A stretch of 64,000 nt of DNA. It comes from Thiocapsa sp. GTDB taxonomy: Bacteria > Pseudomonadota > Gammaproteobacteria > Chromatiales > Chromatiaceae. The stretch is from contig NZ_CP073760.1 of NCBI RefSeq assembly GCF_018399035.1, forward strand, positions 248,001 through 312,000, given 5' to 3'. Below are positions 17,093-25,705 of this stretch, piece by piece; the first letter of the stretch is position 1; each line of letters opens with the position of its first letter. The translations under genes were made by a program, and so were the position numbers. A model generated the notes under the pieces. It was not told the origin of the DNA. It saw only the letters and a list, made by a program, of their open reading frames with translations, and made no database searches.

Positions 17093-17530
17093 TTACTCTC
17101 TGACGGTGAGTACGGGAATGGGCGAGCTGCGGACCACCTTTTCGGCCGTCGAGCCCATCAGCATCTTCTCGATACCGGCCCGTCCCTGAGTGCCCATCAG
17201 GATGAGATCGGCACCGATCTTCTTGGCTTGTCGGATGATCTCCTCGTGACTCTTGCCGACCGCGATTTCGGTGTTGACCGGCATGTCCTTGAAATAGCGT
17301 TCACGAAACGTCTCCATGTCCTCGACGGCGTGTTTCTCGATCTCGGCTGCGAGCCTTTCGTAGACCTCGGCGGATAACTTGCGCGCGTTGCGATCGGAGA
17401 ACTCGTTGATGACATGCAGCAGCGTCAGGGAAGCCCCGCAGGTATTCGCCAAGGAGCGTGCGAGCTCGCAGGCACGCGCGGATCCTTTGGAGAAGTCGGT
17501 TGCAAAGAGGAGGGTCTTGATCTCGGCCAT
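17093..17530 (-). CDS. universal stress protein, UspA family
   Basis: This 145-residue Usp domain starts MAEIKTLLFATDFSKGS and ends with the ATP-binding signature MGTQGRAGIEKMLMGS (G-x2-G-x9-G-S/T), so it is predicted to bind ATP. It lies between the TRAP permease gene and the TAXI binding-protein gene. UspA proteins in TRAP operons (TeaD is the known example) are thought to modulate transporter activity in an ATP-dependent way; here that is inference from context. Single domain, normal length, no disruption. Confidence 0.9.
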   Translation of the reverse strand: MAEIKTLLFATDFSKGSARACELARSLANTCGASLTLLHVINEFSDRNARKLSAEVYERLAAEIEKHAVEDMETFRERYFKDMPVNTEIAVGKSHEEIIRQAKKIGADLILMGTQGRAGIEKMLMGSTAEKVVRSSPIPVLTVRE

Positions 17531-17661
17531 AGGGATTCACCAGCGGTTGGAGAAAACGGATCGGGTCGTCGGGATGCGCGTCGCCGCCGGCGAAGTCATT
17601 CGCAGCGAAGGACTTCGGGGTTCGGGCGTTGCGCGCAGCTTCGTCCCTCATCTAGTGGAGC

Positions 17662-17790
17662 AGTGCAGAGATTCCGAGACCGTCCGAAATCATTTTCGTT
17701 GTCGTTGTCGTTGTCGTATCGATGGTCGATTACGACAACGACAACGACAACGACAACGAACGGTCTCGACACATCTGCCGTGCTGCACTA
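17662..17790. repeat. family-D element with GTTGTC microsatellite hairpin, copy D3
   Basis: Left end AGTGCAGAGATTCCGAGACC, GTTGTC repeats, spacer TCGATGGTCGATTA, GACAAC repeats, then CGAACGGTCTCGACA and the end GCTGCACTA. The last bases are the TAG stop codon of the TRAP permease on the minus strand. Unit numbers differ from D1. Confidence 0.7.
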
Positions 17791-19986
17791 GGTCCTTGCG
17801 GCGGGGCTCAATGGTGTCGCTGCGGCATCGCGTTGCAGCCACCAGACCAGCGCAACCACGGTCAGCCCGGCGGCGTCCGTGACAAAGCCCGGCCAATAGA
17901 GCAGGAAGGTTGCGATCCCCAACAACACCCATTCGACGAGTGTCGTCCTGCGGCGCAGGAAGCCCATAGCAAAGGCACCGAATGCGATCGTTCCCAAGGT
18001 CGCCGAGAAAAAGGCGCTGACGATCTCCCAGGTCGTTCCGTCCAGGAGAATGGCCGGCACGTAGGCGAACAGGAGCGGCATCACGTAGAGCATCTTGGCG
18101 AATCGGAAGGCCGTCCAGCCGGTTTTCCAGGGGTCCGCTCCCGCAATGGCCGCCCCCGCATAGGCCGCGACGCACACGGGAGGGGTGATGTTGGAGTCTT
18201 GAGACAGCCAGTAGACGATCATGTGCGCCGCGATCGCCGCCACACCGAAGTGCCCGAGCGCCGGCACCGCGAGCACCGCGACGATCAGATAGGCGGCGGT
18301 CACCGGCACGCCCATGCCGAGCACCAAGGAGGCGATCGCGATCAGCACCAGGGCCAGGAACAGACTGTCGCCGGCCATCGAGATCACGAGATCCGAGAAC
18401 TTCAGCCCCATCCCGGTCAGTGAGATGACGCCGACGATGATGCCGATCACGCCCAGCGTCGCCCCGATGATCAGGGTGTTGCGCGCACCCAGCTGGATCG
18501 CCTCCCAGATCGCGCGTGGCCCCATCCGCGTGCTCGGGTGCGCCCAGCTCACCAGGATGCAGGACAGGGTGGCCCAGAAGGCGGCATTGCCGGGCGAGCG
18601 CCCCATCAGCATCAAGGCCGTGATGATCACCAACGGCAGCGCATAGAACCAGCCGCTCTTGAGCACCGGTTTCCAGTTCGGGATCGTCTCGCCGGGGATA
18701 CCGACCAAGCCCTGCTTCTTGGCCTCGAAATGGACCATGAAGAACACCGACAGGAAGTAGAGCAGGGCAGGGCCGACCGACAGGAGCATGATCTGCGAGT
18801 AGGGCATCCCGGTCAGCTCCGCCATCAGGAAGCCGCCCGCACCCATGATCGGCGGCAGGAACATGCCGCCGATGGAGGCTGCCGGCTCGATCGCCCCCGC
18901 CACATGCGGCTTGAATCCCGCGCGCTTCATCATGGGGATCGTGAAGGCACCCGAGGAGACGGTGTTCGCGATTGCACTGCCGGAGACCGAGCCGAACAGG
19001 GCCGAGGAGACGACCGCCACCTTGGCGGGTCCGCCGGTCGAGCGTCCGGTCAGCGCCAACGGCAGATCGATGAAGAACTTGCCGGCCCCGGACTTCTGCA
19101 GGAAGGCGCCGAAGAAGATGAAGAGGATGACATAGGTCGCGAGCACGCTCGCCATGACCCCGAAGACGCCGTTGGTGGTGAGAAAGAGCGAGGTCGCCAG
19201 GCGCTCGAAGCGGAAGCCGCGATGTGCGAACAGCTCGGGCAGGTACGGTCCCAGCAGGGCAAAGGCGATCATGCCGATGCCGATCAGGGTGATCGACCAA
19301 CCCAGCACCCGTCGGCAGATTTCGAGCGACAAGAGCAGCCCGATGATGCTCACCAGCATGTCGACCTGATTTTCGGCACCGGCACGGTAGTTCAGCGCCT
19401 CGAACTGGCTGATCCAATAGACCACGGTGCCGGCGACGATCACCGCCATCAGCACATCGCTCGCGGTGGGGCTTTGGCGGAAGCGTCGTGACAGCCATTG
19501 ATCGAGCGGCAAGAGCACGACGGCGAAGGGCAGGATCAGGGTCAGGGTCGTGCGCAGGTCGCCGAAGTCATCGGCCCAAGCCTTGGCGAGACCGTCGTAG
19601 TCCCAGGTCTCGCGAAACAGCGTGATCTGATTGTAGAAGGCGGTCGGCGAGTCGAAGACCCAGAAGCAACTGACCAAGACCGCGAGCATCGCGGCGGTCC
19701 AGACCGACATGGTCCCGACGGCGAAGCGCCCGCCCGCCGGATAGAGCAGGAACACCAGCACAAAGGTGATGAGGACGTAGACGCCCAGGTGATATTGGGT
19801 GTCGAGTGCCTGAACCCCGGCGCCGTAGAAGTAGATCAAGACCATCGCCGCACCCAGCAGCGATGTCAGCCAGAGCCAGGGGCCGCGGACCCGTCGCTCG
19901 GCCTTCGCATCCTTCTGCATCAACTCCTGGACCTTCTTGCGCTCCTCGCTGCTCAGGCCATCGAGAGACTGATCCGATTGCGCCAT
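17788..19986 (-). CDS. TRAP transporter fused permease (DctQ-DctM type, TAXI-associated)
   Basis: This 732-residue inner-membrane protein has an N-terminal soluble segment (MAQSDQSLDGLSSEERKKVQ), an additional four-helix region in place of a separate small subunit, and a C-terminal DctM-like domain with GPALLYFLSVFFMVHFEAK, PPIMGAGGFLMAE and QDSNITPPVCVAAYAGAAIAG (shown in part). Such 4TM/12TM fusions work with TAXI binding proteins to import organic acids with sodium or proton gradients. UspA and TAXI genes lie downstream on the same strand. Its stop codon forms the end of repeat D3. Confidence 0.9.
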   Translation of the reverse strand: MAQSDQSLDGLSSEERKKVQELMQKDAKAERRVRGPWLWLTSLLGAAMVLIYFYGAGVQALDTQYHLGVYVLITFVLVFLLYPAGGRFAVGTMSVWTAAMLAVLVSCFWVFDSPTAFYNQITLFRETWDYDGLAKAWADDFGDLRTTLTLILPFAVVLLPLDQWLSRRFRQSPTASDVLMAVIVAGTVVYWISQFEALNYRAGAENQVDMLVSIIGLLLSLEICRRVLGWSITLIGIGMIAFALLGPYLPELFAHRGFRFERLATSLFLTTNGVFGVMASVLATYVILFIFFGAFLQKSGAGKFFIDLPLALTGRSTGGPAKVAVVSSALFGSVSGSAIANTVSSGAFTIPMMKRAGFKPHVAGAIEPAASIGGMFLPPIMGAGGFLMAELTGMPYSQIMLLSVGPALLYFLSVFFMVHFEAKKQGLVGIPGETIPNWKPVLKSGWFYALPLVIITALMLMGRSPGNAAFWATLSCILVSWAHPSTRMGPRAIWEAIQLGARNTLIIGATLGVIGIIVGVISLTGMGLKFSDLVISMAGDSLFLALVLIAIASLVLGMGVPVTAAYLIVAVLAVPALGHFGVAAIAAHMIVYWLSQDSNITPPVCVAAYAGAAIAGADPWKTGWTAFRFAKMLYVMPLLFAYVPAILLDGTTWEIVSAFFSATLGTIAFGAFAMGFLRRRTTLVEWVLLGIATFLLYWPGFVTDAAGLTVVALVWWLQRDAAATPLSPAART

Positions 19987-20139
19987 TGTCGTTACCCCAA
20001 GGTTTTTTTATGGCCCCGTCACGGCGTCTTATCGGGGATACGGGAGCGTGCCGCATCGCGGTTTAGGCGTCAACGGGAGTCGTTTCGGGCGGACGGATCC
20101 TTCTGCCCGCCTGCCTTCGATCGATCCCGGCGCGCGCGG

Positions 20140-21012
20140 TCACGTCTCGACGAGACGGTCGTAGTAACGTGCGCGATACAGCAAGCGTGGCTTCGGGCCG
20201 TCGGTAAAGCCGGTGCGGGTGTGGAGCACGTTGTTCGAGATCAGACCCCAGCCGGAGTCGAGGCGGCCTGTGAAGTGCCACGGCGATGGCGTGCGCAGGA
20301 TTGCCTTGAGGCAGGTCACGGCGGCGGTGGTGGGGGGATCGTCGCGCCAGAGGATGTTGCGGCTGCGGTCCGTATAACGCATGTGCAGGCGTCCGTCCGG
20401 GCGGATCGAGAAGACGGGGCCCGTCCGCTCCGGGCGGAGCTCGATGCCGTCGACGACATTGGCGGGGATCGTCATGCAGGCCGGATGCATCAGGGTCCGG
20501 ATATGCTCCGGATCACGATCGCGCACGAGGATGTAGACGATCTCGTGGTCGAGCAGCGCGTTCTCGCCGCCCGTCTCGGCGGGCTGGACGCAGTGCAGGA
20601 GCAGGCCATGGATCTGCTGCTCCGGCGTGTTGTAGTAGCCGTCGGTGTGCCAGGCGATGGGACGATTGGAGTAGGGGATGTAATTGCGGTGCGCGGCGTC
20701 GGTCTGCACGGTGAGCGAGGTCACGGCATCCTCGTCGGCGCCGCGGTTGTGATCGAGCCGGTGCAGCCCGAAGCGAGCGCCGAGCGCGATCGGGATCGCC
20801 TTGTCCGGGTCGTCGCCGCTCGTGCCGATATAGACGGCCATGTTGGCCCGACGGCAGCGCTCGAGGATGGCCGCATGCTCGGCGTCGCTCAAGGCGCGCG
20901 GATCGCCGATCTCGACGACGAGGTCCGTCAGGGCGGTCGGGGCCGCCGCGAGCTTGCGCTCTTTCCAGCGTTGATAGGCGTTGTCGTTGTCGAGGTCGAA
21001 GGGGTTGCTCAC
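20140..21012 (-). CDS. TauD/TfdA-like Fe(II)/2-oxoglutarate dioxygenase
   Basis: This 290-residue protein carries the iron facial triad as HTD at residues 122-124 (IAWHTDGYYNTP) and the distal His264 in NNVLHTRTGFTDG, with an Arg-containing C-terminus (LLYRARYYDRL) for 2-oxoglutarate. That fits the TauD family of hydroxylases. The substrate is unknown. The start is GTG at 21012 with GGAGATCCCG just upstream. It lies 153 bp upstream of the TRAP permease in the same direction, so the imported compound might be its substrate, but this is only a guess. The gap holds a partial family-A repeat end at about 20058-20065. Confidence 0.8.
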   Translation of the reverse strand: MSNPFDLDNDNAYQRWKERKLAAAPTALTDLVVEIGDPRALSDAEHAAILERCRRANMAVYIGTSGDDPDKAIPIALGARFGLHRLDHNRGADEDAVTSLTVQTDAAHRNYIPYSNRPIAWHTDGYYNTPEQQIHGLLLHCVQPAETGGENALLDHEIVYILVRDRDPEHIRTLMHPACMTIPANVVDGIELRPERTGPVFSIRPDGRLHMRYTDRSRNILWRDDPPTTAAVTCLKAILRTPSPWHFTGRLDSGWGLISNNVLHTRTGFTDGPKPRLLYRARYYDRLVET

Positions 21013-21218
21013 CGGGATCTCCGCGAAGTGTCGGGGGGATTGGACCCTAGCCCCTGCGCTGGCTTACGGCATTGATCCGCGTCAGTCGGGTCGACGAGCA
21101 GGGTGATCGGACCTTTCGTCGATTGTCCCCGGGGCCTGTGTCTGCTCGTGTGGATAAGCTGTGAGGGCATCGGCTAAGTCGCGGGCGGGCGTAGCCGATC
21201 TCGGCGCTGATCGAATCT

Positions 21219-21542
21219 TGACCGGTGTGGATGCGTTGGCGATCCGCGAGGCCGCCGAAGAGACCGGGCTCGCGGTGACACTGTGCACCTTGCTCGGGGT
21301 CTATTCGGATCCGGCGCGCGATCCGCGCGGCCATACGGTTACCGCGGTCTATGTGGCCGAGGCGCGCGGCGAGCCGCGGGCGATGGACGATGCGCGCGCT
21401 GCAGGTCTTTTTCCCGGATGCGCTTGCGCCGGTGCTGGCGTTTGATCATGCGTTGGTGCTGGCGGATTACCGACGTTGGCGGGCGGAGGGCCTGCCCGCA
21501 CCGCTGCGGCTCGATGCAGAGCGCGCCGACGGGAGCGATTGA
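21219..21542 (+). pseudogene. Nudix hydrolase, N-terminally truncated and frameshifted
   Basis: The Nudix helix survives as AIREAAEETGLAV, followed by LLGVYSDPARDPRGHTVTAV and YVAEARGEPRAMDDA. The beginning of the Nudix box (the Gly-rich loop) and all N-terminal sequence are replaced by unrelated codons. Near 21395 the match moves to another frame, which reads FFPDALAPVLAFDHALVLAD, YRRWRAEGLP and ends at 21542. With truncation and frameshift the gene cannot make an intact enzyme. Confidence 0.7.
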
Positions 21543-21681
21543 TTCGGCCCATGCGCAGGGCTCGAATCGGCTATCCTGATTCGAGTAAAACCCAGTCCGA
21601 CACGGAAGGCTGTCTGCGCATCGACGCACCCGGACAGACCGCGCCGAACGGGCGAATCGGAACCGAGACCGGAGATCCCAG

Positions 21682-22332
21682 ATGCAAGCCGTGATCGACC
21701 GAGGCTTCTGCCTCAAGAACCCCGTCAAGATCATTCAACTGTTCGGCCTCGACGTCTTCATCGGGATGCTGCTGAGCAAGGACAAGACCCTGCTGCAGCG
21801 CATCGCCGAGAAGTATCAGGCGCGGCGCGTGCCCATGCCCGGGGCCATCGGCAACGCCTACAAGCTCTCGGCGCTCTTCGAGTTCCGCGTGGCGCATATC
21901 TACGCGGCCATGGCCGAGCGCTTCAAGTCCAATCCCGACGTGCAGCGTTTCTTCCTGGATCTGCGCGACGAGGAGATGGAGCACGGGCGGCTCATGCTCG
22001 CCTGTCTCTACCAGGTCGCCGTCAATCGCGAGGTGGAGTTCGTGCCCAGCGTGCGGGACCGAGAGATGCGCGAATCACTCAACGCGCTACGCGAGGTCGA
22101 GCGCCGCGTCCCCGAGATGAGCCTGGAAGAGGCGTTCAAGGTCACGAACGAGCTGGAGGCCGGCGAGGTCAACGTGATCTTCGGTCGTCTGCTCACGCAG
22201 GTCGGTCGGGCCGAGACCGAGCTTTTCGCCGAGCAGCTCAAGGGCGCGCAGAGTCACCCCGAGTCGGTCCCGAGACGGATCAAGGAGCTGAAGGCACGGT
22301 TGGGTCCGGACGGGCTGGCCGCCGCGGCTTAA
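21682..22332 (+). CDS. ferritin-like / rubrerythrin-like di-iron protein
   Basis: This 216-residue, largely helical protein has metal-ligand patterns of the ferritin-like superfamily: FEFRVAHIYAAMAERF (Glu ligand in the first helix pair), LRDEEMEHGRLML (an ExxH motif), and a second half with ELEAGEVNVIFGRLL. The arrangement suggests a di-iron four-helix bundle, possibly for iron handling or peroxide reduction. No rubredoxin-type CxxC site is present, so it is not a full rubrerythrin. The start gives MQAVIDRGFCLKNPVK. It is not in an evident operon; radA follows after about 190 bp. Confidence 0.65.
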   Translation: MQAVIDRGFCLKNPVKIIQLFGLDVFIGMLLSKDKTLLQRIAEKYQARRVPMPGAIGNAYKLSALFEFRVAHIYAAMAERFKSNPDVQRFFLDLRDEEMEHGRLMLACLYQVAVNREVEFVPSVRDREMRESLNALREVERRVPEMSLEEAFKVTNELEAGEVNVIFGRLLTQVGRAETELFAEQLKGAQSHPESVPRRIKELKARLGPDGLAAAA

Positions 22333-22348
22333 CGCCCGTGGCGCGGCC

Positions 22349-22384
22349 GTAGGATGGGTAGAGCGATAGCGAAACCCATCCTCC
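22349..22384. repeat. family-C core palindrome, copy C4
   Basis: GTAGGATGGGTAGAGCGATA and the complement GCGAAACCCATCCT form the family-C core hairpin without the outer ends. Confidence 0.55.
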
Positions 22385-22521
22385 AGTTCCGATCAGCGCA
22401 GTGGCCGGGTTTCCGGCCGAGGCCCGCCGGCCCGTCCGATCCGCTCCGGATCGGCCTCGGATCGGCCCAGCCGAATCGGCCTACAATGGCGCCCATTCAG
22501 CGAACGAAGCGGACCTGCCCG

Positions 22522-23883
22522 ATGAGCAACCGAAAGACCCGCAGCAGCTATGTCTGCAACGCCTGTGGTGCGCGTCAGCCGAAGTGGGCGGGTCAGTGCC
22601 CGGATTGCGGGGCCTGGAACAGCATGGTGGAGACCGCGGAGATCGCGCGCCCCGTCGTGCGCGGCGGCTATGCAGGCGCGGCCGAGTCCCCGCGCGTGGA
22701 GAGTTTGGCCGAGGTCAGCCCCGAGGATCGGGTGCGCATCCAGAGCGGGATCGGCGAGCTGGATCGGGTGCTGGGCGGCGGTCTGGTGACGGGCTCGGTG
22801 GTGTTGATCGGCGGGGATCCGGGGATCGGCAAGTCGACCCTCTTGCTCCAGGCGAGCGCCTCGCTGGCGCGCAGCCTGCCGGTGCTCTACGTCAGCGGCG
22901 AGGAGTCGCCCCAGCAGATCGGGCTGCGCGCCCACCGGCTCGGGCTGGCGGGCGAGGGCATCCGTCTGCTTGCCGAGACCAACGTCGAGGCGATCCTCGC
23001 GGCTGCGTCGCAGGAGCGGCCGCGGGTGATGGTCGTCGACTCCATCCAGACCCTCTACACCGATACGCTGCAATCGGCCCCGGGCTCGGTCTCGCAGGTG
23101 CGCGAAGCGGCGGCGCAATTGGTCCGCTTCGCCAAGCAGCAGGACACGGTCGTCTTCCTCGTCGGCCATGTGACCAAGGACGGAACGCTCGCCGGTCCGC
23201 GGGTGTTGGAGCACATGGTCGACACCGTGCTCTATTTCGAGGGCGAGCCGGGCGGTGCCTTCCGCTTGGTGCGCTCGGTGAAGAATCGCTTCGGTGCGGT
23301 GCACGAGCTCGGTGTGTTCGCGATGGGCGACCGCGGGCTGCGCGAGGTGAAGAACCCCTCGGCGATCTTTCTCTCGCGCCACGACGAGGCGGTTCCGGGC
23401 AGTCTGGTCATGGTGACGCGCGAAGGGACGCGGCCGCTCTTGGTCGAGGTGCAGGCGCTGGTGGACGAGAGCCCGCTCGCCAATCCGCGTCGGGTGGCCT
23501 TGGGGCTCGACGGCAACCGTCTGTCGATGCTGCTGGCGGTGCTGCATCGTCACGGCGGCGTGGCCATGTTCAACCAGGATGTCTTCGTGAACGTGGTCGG
23601 CGGGGTGCGGATCACCGAGACCGCCGTCGACCTGCCGCTCGTCATGGCGGTGCTGTCGAGCTACCGCGACCGACCGCTTCCGCTGGATCTCGCGGTCTTC
23701 GGCGAGGTCGGCCTGTCGGGCGAGGTGCGCCCGGTCCCCAATGGTCCGGATCGGCTGCGCGAGGCGGCCAAGCACGGTGTCCGTCGGGCGATCGTGCCGG
23801 TCGGGAATGTCCCCAAAGAAGGGGTAGATGGGTTGGAGATCACGGCCGTGAAGACCCTCGCGGAGGCCCTCGACGGGGTCTGA
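22522..23883 (+). CDS. radA: DNA repair protein RadA/Sms
   Basis: RadA is a RecA-like branch-migration ATPase acting in recombinational repair. The 453-residue protein begins with the zinc finger (CNACGARQPKWAGQCPDCG, Cys12, 15, 26, 29), then the Walker A GGDPGIGKST, Walker B VMVVDSIQTLY, the RadA-specific KNRFG motif (VRSVKNRFGAVHELG) and a C-terminal Lon-protease-like domain (FGEVGLSGEVRPV). The start at 22522 gives MSNRKTRSSYVCNACG and the standard length; an open frame extends upstream but without homology. It stands alone, followed by repeats F1, A2 and A3. Confidence 0.96.
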   Translation: MSNRKTRSSYVCNACGARQPKWAGQCPDCGAWNSMVETAEIARPVVRGGYAGAAESPRVESLAEVSPEDRVRIQSGIGELDRVLGGGLVTGSVVLIGGDPGIGKSTLLLQASASLARSLPVLYVSGEESPQQIGLRAHRLGLAGEGIRLLAETNVEAILAAASQERPRVMVVDSIQTLYTDTLQSAPGSVSQVREAAAQLVRFAKQQDTVVFLVGHVTKDGTLAGPRVLEHMVDTVLYFEGEPGGAFRLVRSVKNRFGAVHELGVFAMGDRGLREVKNPSAIFLSRHDEAVPGSLVMVTREGTRPLLVEVQALVDESPLANPRRVALGLDGNRLSMLLAVLHRHGGVAMFNQDVFVNVVGGVRITETAVDLPLVMAVLSSYRDRPLPLDLAVFGEVGLSGEVRPVPNGPDRLREAAKHGVRRAIVPVGNVPKEGVDGLEITAVKTLAEALDGV

Positions 23884-23887
23884 GACG

Positions 23888-23997
23888 ATTAGGCGAATTC
23901 CGGGAATGATCATCCCGGCCGTACGTGTTGCCAATGCTTACCGGGCGACTAAAGTCGCCCCTACATGTTGGTCGATGCTTTCCCGGAAATCACCTTA
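23888..23997. repeat. family-F element, copy F1
   Basis: Ends TTAGGCGAATTCCGGGAA and TTCCCGGAAATCACCTTA are inverted copies. The centre carries the hairpin GGGCGACT/AGTCGCCC. Its right end abuts family-A copy A2. The same F-then-A order recurs at 28697-28895. Confidence 0.65.
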
Positions 23998-24080
23998 AAC
24001 CGCGCCCGGCGCGGCATGTGATGTTTTTGGATGGGATCGGCCCCGGCAGACTTGACGAGCGCTGGAGTCTGCGCGGTTTA
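23996..24080. repeat. family-A palindromic element, copy A2
   Basis: 85 bp, from TAAACCGCGCCC to GCGCGGTTTA. It is separated from A3 by about 23 bp of AT-rich sequence that is itself a small imperfect hairpin (GATGATA...TATCATT). Confidence 0.7.
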
Positions 24081-24103
24081 AGAGATGATAAAATCTATCA
24101 TTC

Positions 24104-24187
24104 TAAACCGCGTCCCCGCTAAGGGCAGCGGATGCAACACACATCGAGCACACTCGACAGTGAGCATCTCGCTCTGGACGCGGTTTA
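24104..24187. repeat. family-A palindromic element, copy A3
   Basis: 84 bp, TAAACCGCGTCC to GGACGCGGTTTA. The last three bases are the complement of the TAA stop of the CNNM/CorC gene. The interior (CCGCTAAGGG, ATCGAGCACACTCGA) is clearly related to copy A6 at 42847. Confidence 0.75.
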
Positions 24188-25465
24188 GACGAGCGCCCGC
24201 GCCTTGCGGGCCGGGCGGGTCACGACCTTGACGGTCTTGACCCCGTTGTCGGCTGTTTGAAGGATCTCGATCGCATGATCGTGGAGCTTGAGACTGGTGC
24301 CGGGCTCCGGAATGGTCTCGAGGTATTCCAGGATCAGTCCGTTCAGTGTCCGGGGTCCATCGGTGGGAAGCGTCCAACGCAACGCTCGGTTCAGATCACG
24401 CACGCCGATGCTGCCGTCGATCAAGAGGCTGCCGTCTTCGCCGCGATGGATCTCCGGGATGCTGTCGGCCGGGTCGGTCGTAAACTCCCCGACGATCTCT
24501 TCGAGCAGATCGGTCAGGGTGAGGAGTCCGAGAAAGTCGCCGTATTCGTCGACCACCAGAGCGACGCGCCGCTTCCCGCGCTGGAAATTGAGCAGTTGTT
24601 GATAGAGCGGCGTGCCTTCCGGGACATAGTAGGGCTCGCGGGCGATGGCGCGCAGATGCTCCTTGTCCAGGCCCTGCTCCAGCATCGCATGCAGGGCGTG
24701 CTTTGCGTGGAAGACACCGATGACGTTGTCGATGCTGCCGTCGAACAGCGGCATGCGCGTATAGCTGGAGTTGCGGATCGCATGCAGGATCTCGTCCTCG
24801 CTGTCCTGGATGTCGATCCCTTCCACCTCGTTGCGCGGGATCATGATGTCTTCGACCGTGGCGCGCTCCAGATCCAGGATGCCGAGCAGCATGGAACGGC
24901 TGCGCTCCGGGATCATGGCGCCCGCCTCGCTCACCACGGTACGCAGCTCCTCGCGGCTCAGCGCCGTGCCCTGAGCGCCTTCCTGTGTGATCCCCATCAG
25001 GCGCAGTAGCCCGTTGGTGAAGAGATTGACGAACCAGACGATCGGATAGAGCAGCTTGAGCAACGGCTTGTAGATGTAGGCCGCCGGAAAGGCCAGGCGC
25101 TCGGGATGCAGCGTGGCGTAGGTCTTGGGCGTCACCTCCGCGAAGATCAGGATCACCAAGGTCAAAAGGCCCGCGGCGATGCCGATCGCCGCCTCGCCGC
25201 CGAGGCGCAAGGCGATGATGGTCGCCAAGGACGAGGCCATGATGTTGACGAAGTTGTTCCCGAGCAGGATGAGCCCGATCAGGCGATCGGGTCGTTCCAG
25301 CAGTGCGCGGGCCATGCGGGCGCCGCGATGGCCGCCGTCCGCGAGGTGTTTGAGCTTGTAGCGGTTGATGGTGAGCAGGGCCGTCTCCGATCCGGAGAAG
25401 AAGGCCGAGAGCATGAGCAACAGGACGAGCGCGAGAAAGAGGCCGGGTAGCGAGAGTTCATCCAC
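24185..25465 (-). CDS. CNNM/HlyC-CorC family transporter-like membrane protein
   Basis: This 426-residue protein has an N-terminal DUF21 membrane domain (LVLLLMLSAFFSGSETALLT, LLGNNFVNIMASSLATI, FAEVTPKTYAT), a pair of CBS domains (IMIPRNEVEGIDIQDSEDEI, then RRVALVVDEYGDFLGLLTL) and a C-terminal CorC_HlyC domain. The family (YfjD, YtfL, CNNM) is linked to Mg2+/Co2+ homeostasis. I chose the GTG at 25465 (VDELSLPGL) because the family starts just before the first helix; an open frame extends to 25636 without homology. Its stop codon is the terminus of repeat A3. Confidence 0.88.
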   Translation of the reverse strand: MDELSLPGLFLALVLLLMLSAFFSGSETALLTINRYKLKHLADGGHRGARMARALLERPDRLIGLILLGNNFVNIMASSLATIIALRLGGEAAIGIAAGLLTLVILIFAEVTPKTYATLHPERLAFPAAYIYKPLLKLLYPIVWFVNLFTNGLLRLMGITQEGAQGTALSREELRTVVSEAGAMIPERSRSMLLGILDLERATVEDIMIPRNEVEGIDIQDSEDEILHAIRNSSYTRMPLFDGSIDNVIGVFHAKHALHAMLEQGLDKEHLRAIAREPYYVPEGTPLYQQLLNFQRGKRRVALVVDEYGDFLGLLTLTDLLEEIVGEFTTDPADSIPEIHRGEDGSLLIDGSIGVRDLNRALRWTLPTDGPRTLNGLILEYLETIPEPGTSLKLHDHAIEILQTADNGVKTVKVVTRPARKARALV

Positions 25466-25705
25466 CTTGGATTCCGAGCTTGGCAATGGGACGAGCGTCG
25501 CTACAGTATACCGGGCGCGTTGCGAATCCGTGTTTCCGTGTCGGTATCCAAGCCGAGTCCGACCGCGTCCCGCCTCCGGCTCTCTCGCGCCGATCGCCCC
25601 GACGCGACCCGCGGATCGGCGTCCCGGCGCGTCCACATCTCGAGGCGGCGCTTGCAGTTCGGCGAGGCTCGGTCATAATCCCGGCCTTTTTGACCGGGGC
25701 CGAAG

